NCBI GenBank assembly: GCA_006227805.1 | Contig: SBFT01000296.1 | Location: 1 to 10,322 of the forward strand | From: Paracoccaceae bacterium | GTDB taxonomy: Bacteria > Pseudomonadota > Alphaproteobacteria > Rhodobacterales > Rhodobacteraceae | DNA length: 10,322 nt | Direction: 5' to 3' | Part shown: positions 5,932 to 10,322 of the stretch, one piece after another | How the letters are laid out: every line of letters begins with the position of its first letter | Position numbering within the stretch: position 1 is the first letter of the stretch | The notes under the pieces: generated by a model | Seen by the model: the letters and a program-made list of their open reading frames with translations, nothing else | Database searches by the model: none | Told to the model about the DNA's origin: nothing | Program-made: the position numbers and the translations under genes

Positions 5932-7730
5932 GAAAGCGGCTCGAACACAGGGATTTCGCGGAATGTCCTGACGTCGATCAGGCCCTTGTCCGATATCCGC
6001 AGTTCCGGAATGACCACAAGCGCCAGCAGCGAATGCTGCATGTAGGCGTTGTTGAGGGTGCAGCCGCACTGGATCATGGCCTGCACCATCCTTTCGGCCT
6101 TGGCGGCGACCTGTGCCGCCGGGCTGTCGCTCATCAGGCCGGCGATGGGCAACTCGACCAGGGCCAGTTCCTCGCCGTCGCGGAAGACCGTGATGCCGCC
6201 GCCCACCTGCGCCAGGCGGTTCGCGGCCAGCGCCATCTGGTCGCGGTCGGTGCCCACGACGATCATGTGGTGACTGTCATGGGCGACGGTCGAGGCCATC
6301 GCCATCCGGCCCCTGTATCCGAAGCCCGACACGAAGGCGTTGGTCACGCCCCCCGTGGCACGGTGGCGCTCCACCAGCGCGATCTGGCACACATCGCCCT
6401 GGGTTTCGACCAGGCCGTCCCGGACCGACAAGGCGACCTGAAGGGCCTTTGTCGGGGCCTGGTTTTCCACCACGCCGATCACGTTGGCCAGCACGGCATT
6501 GGCGCCTTCCGGGGCCCTGACCGCGAAATCGGCCCCTGTCAGGGCCTTCTTGACCCGGACGGTGCTGCGGGCATGGTCCGGCCAGTCCAGATGCGGACAC
6601 TCGACCAGGCATTGCCCGTCCTGCGCCACCAGGACGCCCCGCGCCCAGACCTGCTCGATCGGCAGGGTTGCCAGGTCCGAGGTCAGGATCACGTCGGCCC
6701 GCCGTCCCGGCGTCAGGCTGCCCAGTTCCCGCTCCAGCCCGAAATGGGTGGCAGTGTTGATCGTCGCCATCTGCAACGCCACCAGCGGATCGCAGCCGCA
6801 CGCGATCGCGTGGCGCAGCACGCGGTTCATGTGGCCTTCGTTGACCAGCGTGCCCGAATGGCAGTCGTCTGTGCAGAGGATGAAGTTCCGCGGGTCCAGC
6901 CCCTTTTCGGTGATCGCGGTGATCTGCGCCTTCACGTCATACCAGGCGCTGCCCAGCCGCAGCATCGCGCGCATCCCCTGGCGGACGCGGGCGATGGCGT
7001 CGGCCTCGCAGGTGCCTTCGTGGTCATCGGCGGGCCCACCCGCGACGTAGGCCGCGAAATCAGTCCCTAAATGGGGCGAGGCATAGTGACCGCCCACGGT
7101 CTTCCCCGCCCTCTGCGTCGCCGCGATCTCGGCCAGCATCTGCGCGTCGCCCGCCGCGACGCCGGGAAAGTTCATCATCTCGCCCAGGCCGATGATGCCG
7201 GGCCAGTTCATGGCCTCGGCCACGTCCTCGGCGGTGATCTCGTAGCCCGTGGTCTCGAGCCCCGGGGCCGAGGGCGCGCAGGACGGCATCTGCGTGAAGA
7301 TGTTGACGGGCTGCATCAGCGCCTCGTCATGCATCATGCGCACGCCTTCCAGCCCCAGCACGTTCGCGATCTCGTGCGGGTCTGTGAACATTGTCGTCGT
7401 GCCATGCGGGATCACGGCGCGGGCGAATTCCGCCGGGGTCAGCATGCCGCTTTCGATATGCATGTGTCCGTCGCAGAGGCCCGGGATCATGTATCGGCCC
7501 CGCGCCTCGACGATCTGCGTATCGGGGCCGATACAATGGCTGGCATCAGGCCCTGCAAAGGCGATCCGCCCCTTCGCAACGGCGATGTCGTGGTCCGGCA
7601 GAGCCTCGCGGCTGTGGACGTTGACCCAGGTGCCGCCGCGAAACACAAGATCGGCGGGGGCGCGGCCCGCGGCGACGGCGACCAGATGCGCGGCGACATC
7701 TGGCCAGGAGGGAAAGAAGGAACTTGTCAT
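5928..7730 (-). CDS. ade: Adenine deaminase (amidohydrolase type)
   Basis: Metal-dependent adenine deaminase converting adenine to hypoxanthine and ammonia, 600 aa. The metallo-amidohydrolase core shows DGHMHIESGM with His89 and His91, FTDPHEIANVLG (116-126), GLGEMMNFPG with metal-bridging Glu184, GGHYASPH with His215, DDHEGT with His237, and CTDDCHSG with Asp288. The C-terminal adenine deaminase domain includes VAHDSHHMIVVGTD (482-495) and the Cys-rich QCGCTLNNAYMQ. All expected active-site residues are present. I chose the ATG at 7730, which begins the family-like MTSSFFPSW; it lacks a clear Shine-Dalgarno sequence. An ATG at 7784 is an alternative but adds an 18-residue non-family leader. 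It is the first gene of the ade-amn unit and diverges from the VOC gene. Confidence 0.95.
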   Translation of the reverse strand: MTSSFFPSWPDVAAHLVAVAAGRAPADLVFRGGTWVNVHSREALPDHDIAVAKGRIAFAGPDASHCIGPDTQIVEARGRYMIPGLCDGHMHIESGMLTPAEFARAVIPHGTTTMFTDPHEIANVLGLEGVRMMHDEALMQPVNIFTQMPSCAPSAPGLETTGYEITAEDVAEAMNWPGIIGLGEMMNFPGVAAGDAQMLAEIAATQRAGKTVGGHYASPHLGTDFAAYVAGGPADDHEGTCEADAIARVRQGMRAMLRLGSAWYDVKAQITAITEKGLDPRNFILCTDDCHSGTLVNEGHMNRVLRHAIACGCDPLVALQMATINTATHFGLERELGSLTPGRRADVILTSDLATLPIEQVWARGVLVAQDGQCLVECPHLDWPDHARSTVRVKKALTGADFAVRAPEGANAVLANVIGVVENQAPTKALQVALSVRDGLVETQGDVCQIALVERHRATGGVTNAFVSGFGYRGRMAMASTVAHDSHHMIVVGTDRDQMALAANRLAQVGGGITVFRDGEELALVELPIAGLMSDSPAAQVAAKAERMVQAMIQCGCTLNNAYMQHSLLALVVIPELRISDKGLIDVRTFREIPVFEPLS

Positions 7731-7807
7731 CCGGGAAGTGTCCCATCTTTCCGTCCGCGCGCAAGCCCCGACTTGCAGCGCCATGCGCCATGGCTCAGGC
7801 TGAAGTC
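7731..7807. promoter_or_regulatory. Divergent promoter region between ade and the VOC gene
   Basis: This 77-nt stretch must hold or border the promoters of both divergent units. I see no convincing -35/-10 pair. It contains one inverted repeat, GCAAG-N6-CTTGC at 7761-7776, and a short GGGA-N4-TCCC at 7733-7744 next to the ade start. Either could be an operator, but both are short. It also overlaps possible upstream starts of both genes. Confidence 0.3.
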
Positions 7808-8233
7808 ATGGATTACGATTCGATAGACGCCGAAGGGTTCGGGCGCGCGCTCTCGGGCCTCGGCCTGAATATCCTGGTGCGCGATGTCCGGGCGACATCC
7901 GCCTTTCTGAAGGGCGTCTTCGGCATGTCCTGCCACCAGGTGACGCAGGATTTCGCGATCGTCCGCTATGGCCGTCAGGTGTTCCAGCTACATGCCGACG
8001 GCACCTATCACGCCAATCCGCTTCTGGGTCTCCTGCCGGAAAACCCGCCGCGCGGCGCCGGCATCGAGATCCGCCTCTACGATTCCGACCCCGATGCTGC
8101 GGTCGGGCGGGCGCAGGAGGCCGGCCATACGATCCTGCAGCCTCCCGCCGACAAGCCCCATGGCCTGCGCGAAGCCTACATCCTCGACCATGACGGCTAT
8201 GCCTGGGTGCCGTCGCGGCCCAAGTCCGTCTGA
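7808..8233 (+). CDS. VOC superfamily (glyoxalase-like) protein
   Basis: Single vicinal-oxygen-chelate domain protein of 141 aa, cytoplasmic. The two beta-alpha-beta-beta-beta modules can be followed: LGLNILVRDVRATSAFLKGVFGM at the start, then QVFQLHADG, then GIEIRLYDSDPDAAVGRAQEAGHTI and AYILDHDGYAWVPS at the end. The usual first-strand metal-ligand position reads Asn21 rather than His; His62 and Glu87 could be ligands, so the metal status is uncertain. The family includes glyoxalases, dioxygenases, epimerases and binding proteins, and no specific reaction can be named. The start at 7808 has AGG 8 nt upstream; an in-frame ATG at 7790 is an alternative. It is 66 nt ahead of the aldolase-like gene on the same strand and probably belongs to the same catabolic unit. 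Confidence 0.82.
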   Translation: MDYDSIDAEGFGRALSGLGLNILVRDVRATSAFLKGVFGMSCHQVTQDFAIVRYGRQVFQLHADGTYHANPLLGLLPENPPRGAGIEIRLYDSDPDAAVGRAQEAGHTILQPPADKPHGLREAYILDHDGYAWVPSRPKSV

Positions 8234-8299
8234 CGGCGTCGCAAACGGGCTTGCGCGTGACCGCGCGCCGGGCCAGCGTGGCCGCCGGGAGGATCCCTG

Positions 8300-9055
8300 A
8301 TGACCGTCACCAACCTGCGCCCGAACATGGATCACTGGGCCGAGCGCGTCGATCTGGCCGCCGCGTTCCGCTGGACCGCGCGGCTGAACATGCATGAGGC
8401 CGTCGCGAACCACTTCAGCCTCAGCGTCAACGAAGACGGCACCCGGTTCCTGATGAACCCCAACCAGCGGCATTTCAGCCGCATCCGCGCCAGCGACCTG
8501 ATCCTGGTCGACGCCAACGACCCGCGCACGCTGGAGGGGCCCGATGCGCCCGATCCCACCGCCTGGGGCCTGCATGGCGGCATTCACCGCCACGTGCCCC
8601 ATGCCCGCTGCGCAATGCATGTCCATTCGATCTTCGCGACCGTTCTGGCCAGCCTCGCCGACAGCCGCCTGCCGCCCATCGACCAGAACTGCGCCACCTT
8701 CTACGACCGCATCGTGATCGACGATCACTATGGCGGGCTGGCATTCGAGGAAGAGGGCGCGCGCTGTGCCGCGTTGTTCGACGACCCCAGGAAAAAGGTC
8801 ATGGTCATGGGCAATCACGGCGTGCTGGTGATCGGGCAAAGCGTCGCGGAAACCTTCAACAGGCTCTATTACTTCGAACGTGCGGCCGAAACCTACATTC
8901 GCGCGCTGCAGACGGGGCAAAAGCTGCGGGTCCTGCCCCACGACGTGGCCGAAAAGACCGCACGCGAGCTCGAGGCCTATCCGGAACAGGACGTGAGGCA
9001 CCTGGCGGAACTCAAGGCGATCCTCGATGCCGAGGGATCGGATTACGCAACCTGA
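8300..9055 (+). CDS. Class II aldolase/adducin family protein
   Basis: Protein of 251 aa with a single class II aldolase/adducin domain (about residues 15-215), the fold of fuculose-phosphate and ribulose-phosphate lyases and epimerases. Zinc-ligand candidates are present: His107 and His109 (CAMHVHS) and His173 (MGNHGVLVIG). The position of the catalytic Glu in fuculose-phosphate aldolase (SSEWRFH) reads PTAWGLH, so it is Ala88. The protein may therefore be a decarboxylase, dehydratase or non-canonical lyase rather than a sugar-phosphate aldolase; other non-sugar members also lack this Glu. GGGAGGA lies 6 nt before the ATG. It is 17 nt upstream of the acyl-CoA dehydrogenase, so the two are almost certainly co-transcribed. 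The substrate is unknown, and a sugar phosphate seems unlikely next to a CoA-ester enzyme. Confidence 0.88.
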   Translation: MTVTNLRPNMDHWAERVDLAAAFRWTARLNMHEAVANHFSLSVNEDGTRFLMNPNQRHFSRIRASDLILVDANDPRTLEGPDAPDPTAWGLHGGIHRHVPHARCAMHVHSIFATVLASLADSRLPPIDQNCATFYDRIVIDDHYGGLAFEEEGARCAALFDDPRKKVMVMGNHGVLVIGQSVAETFNRLYYFERAAETYIRALQTGQKLRVLPHDVAEKTARELEAYPEQDVRHLAELKAILDAEGSDYAT

Positions 9056-9072
9056 CCGCGCGGGAGAACGCT

Positions 9073-10233
9073 ATGCAATTCGGGCTGACCGAAGAACAGG
9101 AAATGATCGTCCAGACGGTGCGGAGCTTCGTCGAGAACGAGATCTATCCGCATGAAGACCTGGTCGAGCGCACCGGCGAGGTCCCCGCCGAGATCGCGGC
9201 CGAGATCAGGCGCAAGACGCTGGAACTGGGCTTTTACGCCTGCAACTTCCCCGAAAGCGTTGGCTGCGCGGGTCTGAGCCACCTGGAGTTCGCGCTGGTG
9301 GAACGCGAACTGGGCCGCGGGTCCATGGCGCTGAACCACTTCTTCGGGCGCCCGCAGAACATCCTGATGGCCTGCCAGGGCGACCAGATCGATCGCTACC
9401 TGATGCCCGCCGTCCGGGGCGAGCGCATGGACGCGCTGGCCATGACGGAACCGGGCGCGGGATCGGATGTGCGCGGCATGAAGTGCAGCGCCCGGCGCGA
9501 AGGCGGCGATTGGGTGGTGAACGGGACCAAGCATTTCATCTCGGGCGCAGAACACGCGGATTTCGTGATCGTCTTCGTCGCCACGGGCGAGGATGACACG
9601 CCGAAAGGCCCCAAGAAGCGGATCACCTGTTTCCTGGTCGATCGCGGGCATCCCGGTTTCACGATCCGGCACGGCTACAAGTCCGTCAGCCACCGGGGCT
9701 ACAAGAACATGATTCTGGAATTCGACGATTGTCGCCTGCCGGATGCCCAGGTCCTGGGTGAAGTCGATGGCGGGTTCGAGGTGATGAACACGTGGCTCTA
9801 CGCGACACGGATCACGGTCGCCACGATGTGCGTGGGCCGTGCGCGGCGTGTCTTCGACTATGCTCTGGACTACGCCGCCACGCGCGAACAGTTCGGCCAG
9901 AAGATCGGCAAGTTCCAGGGGGTCAGCTTCCAGATCGCGGACATGATCACCGAGATCGATGCCGCCGACCTCCTGACGCTCGCCGCCGCCGACCGGCTGG
10001 ACAAGGGCCTGCCCGCGAACCGCGAGATCGCGTCCGCCAAGCTCTATGCCTCCGAGATGCTGGCGCGGGTGACGGATACGGCGATCCAGGTGCATGGCGG
10101 GATGGGGCTGATGGACGATTATCCGCTCGAGCGGTTCTGGCGCGACGCGCGCGTCGAACGGATCTGGGACGGCACGTCCGAAATCCAGCGCCACATCATC
10201 AGCCGCGATCTGCTCCGGGCGCTGGGGGCATGA
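9073..10233 (+). CDS. Acyl-CoA dehydrogenase family protein (Asp at catalytic-base position)
   Basis: FAD-dependent acyl-CoA dehydrogenase of 386 aa, the normal single-domain length. The N-terminal helical domain covers about 1-115, the beta domain about 120-230 with the signature AMTEPGAGSDVRGM (123-136), and the C-terminal helical domain about 235-386. The last includes ATREQFGQKIGKFQGVSFQIAD and QVHGGMGLMDDYPLERFWRD. The segment normally reading YEGT, with the catalytic Glu of medium- and short-chain enzymes, reads W365-D366-G367-T368. The alternative base site used by isovaleryl- and long-chain enzymes reads T245-R246, not Glu-Arg. Asp366 is thus the likely base, or the enzyme uses another mechanism or acts as a reductase. 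GGGAGA lies 5 nt before the ATG. It is the last gene of the VOC-aldolase-dehydrogenase unit; the acyl substrate is not identifiable. Confidence 0.93.
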   Translation: MQFGLTEEQEMIVQTVRSFVENEIYPHEDLVERTGEVPAEIAAEIRRKTLELGFYACNFPESVGCAGLSHLEFALVERELGRGSMALNHFFGRPQNILMACQGDQIDRYLMPAVRGERMDALAMTEPGAGSDVRGMKCSARREGGDWVVNGTKHFISGAEHADFVIVFVATGEDDTPKGPKKRITCFLVDRGHPGFTIRHGYKSVSHRGYKNMILEFDDCRLPDAQVLGEVDGGFEVMNTWLYATRITVATMCVGRARRVFDYALDYAATREQFGQKIGKFQGVSFQIADMITEIDAADLLTLAAADRLDKGLPANREIASAKLYASEMLARVTDTAIQVHGGMGLMDDYPLERFWRDARVERIWDGTSEIQRHIISRDLLRALGA

Positions 10234-10264
10234 GCGGTTTCGTCTTGCCTGCCACCAGCCGACC

Positions 10265-10310
10265 GGAGCGAGGGGGCTCTGCCCCCTCGCGCTCCCCCGG
10301 GATATTTGGA
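10265..10310. repeat. GC-rich hairpin element with GGGATATTT tail (Rhodobacterales-type intergenic repeat, likely terminator)
   Basis: GCGAGGGGGC (10268-10277) and GCCCCCTCGC (10281-10290) form a perfect 10-bp stem with a TCT loop. GGA/TCC can extend it across a 2-nt bulge. It is followed by CCCCCGGGATATTTGGAGC and a purine-rich end. It lies 31 nt after the dehydrogenase stop. From memory, GGGGGCTCTGCCCCC followed by GGATATTT is a recurring 3'-intergenic motif in Rhodobacterales genomes. Only one copy is in this window, so repetitiveness cannot be shown here. It could end transcription, although the T-run is short. Confidence 0.6.
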
Positions 10311-10322
10311 GCGAGAGGAAGA

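Noticed and set aside
4510..6045. Plus-strand open frame of 511 codons opposite amn
   Set aside because: Entirely antisense to a clear AMP nucleosidase; Arg/Gly/Gln-rich translation without motifs or a ribosome site.
5932..6069. 46-residue upstream extension of AMP nucleosidase
   Set aside because: It lies inside ade in another frame, is Arg/Gly/Ala-rich and unlike the family N-terminus; the ATGA overlap at 5928-5931 gives a better start.
9043..10194. Minus-strand open frame of 383 codons opposite the acyl-CoA dehydrogenase
   Set aside because: Shadow of a gene with full family motifs; the His/Arg-rich product matches nothing I recognise. The minus-strand frame over 7988-9001 was rejected for the same reason.
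1..10322. Search for CRISPR arrays, tRNA/rRNA genes, insertion-sequence ends, toxin-antitoxin pairs and phage genes
   Set aside because: No repeated spacer-like units, no cloverleaf, no transposase or integrase motifs, and no small paired ORFs with ribosome sites were seen; the content is ordinary chromosomal.

Overview
The window looks like an ordinary chromosomal stretch of a high-GC alphaproteobacterium, most likely a Rhodobacterales member (Paracoccus/Rhodobacter/Roseobacter type). This is inferred from the strong G/C codon bias, the style of the HU protein, the small Tat-exported thioredoxin-like protein, and a GC-rich hairpin ending in GGGATATTT at the right edge that resembles an intergenic element I associate with this order. 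No database search was possible. The coding is dense, all ten genes look intact, and no non-coding stretch exceeds about 135 bases. I see no RNA gene, CRISPR array, insertion sequence or phage gene.

Left part (62-3909): a plus-strand gene for an exported glutathione peroxidase converges on a minus-strand three-gene unit. Read in transcription order, that unit is a 10-TM EamA/DMT exporter, a small exported thioredoxin-fold protein with a degenerate active site, and a GlxA-type AraC regulator. The genes are coupled by a 4-nt ATGA overlap and by a ribosome site lying on a stop codon. Upstream of the exporter, also on the minus strand, is a membrane-anchored alpha/beta hydrolase.

Middle part (3985-7730): a minus-strand HU nucleoid protein has a clear terminator and a promoter overlapped by a perfect 16-bp palindrome. 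Upstream of it is a two-gene purine salvage operon, ade then amn, again coupled by ATGA. AMP nucleosidase converts AMP to adenine plus ribose 5-phosphate, and adenine deaminase turns adenine into hypoxanthine. Together they give a route from AMP to hypoxanthine that does not need AMP deaminase.

Right part (7808-10322): divergent from ade are three plus-strand genes, a single VOC (glyoxalase-like) domain protein, a class II aldolase/adducin-family protein and an acyl-CoA dehydrogenase. They look like a small catabolic operon of unknown substrate, and the GC-rich hairpin follows its last gene. Two of these enzymes have changes at positions normally catalytic: the usual acid residue is Ala in the aldolase-like protein, and the catalytic-base Glu is Asp in the dehydrogenase.

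I did not find a convincing new multi-gene system. The points most worth checking are the degenerate thioredoxin-like protein inside the regulator/exporter operon, the two active-site substitutions, the palindrome in the HU promoter, and the 3' repeat-like hairpin.
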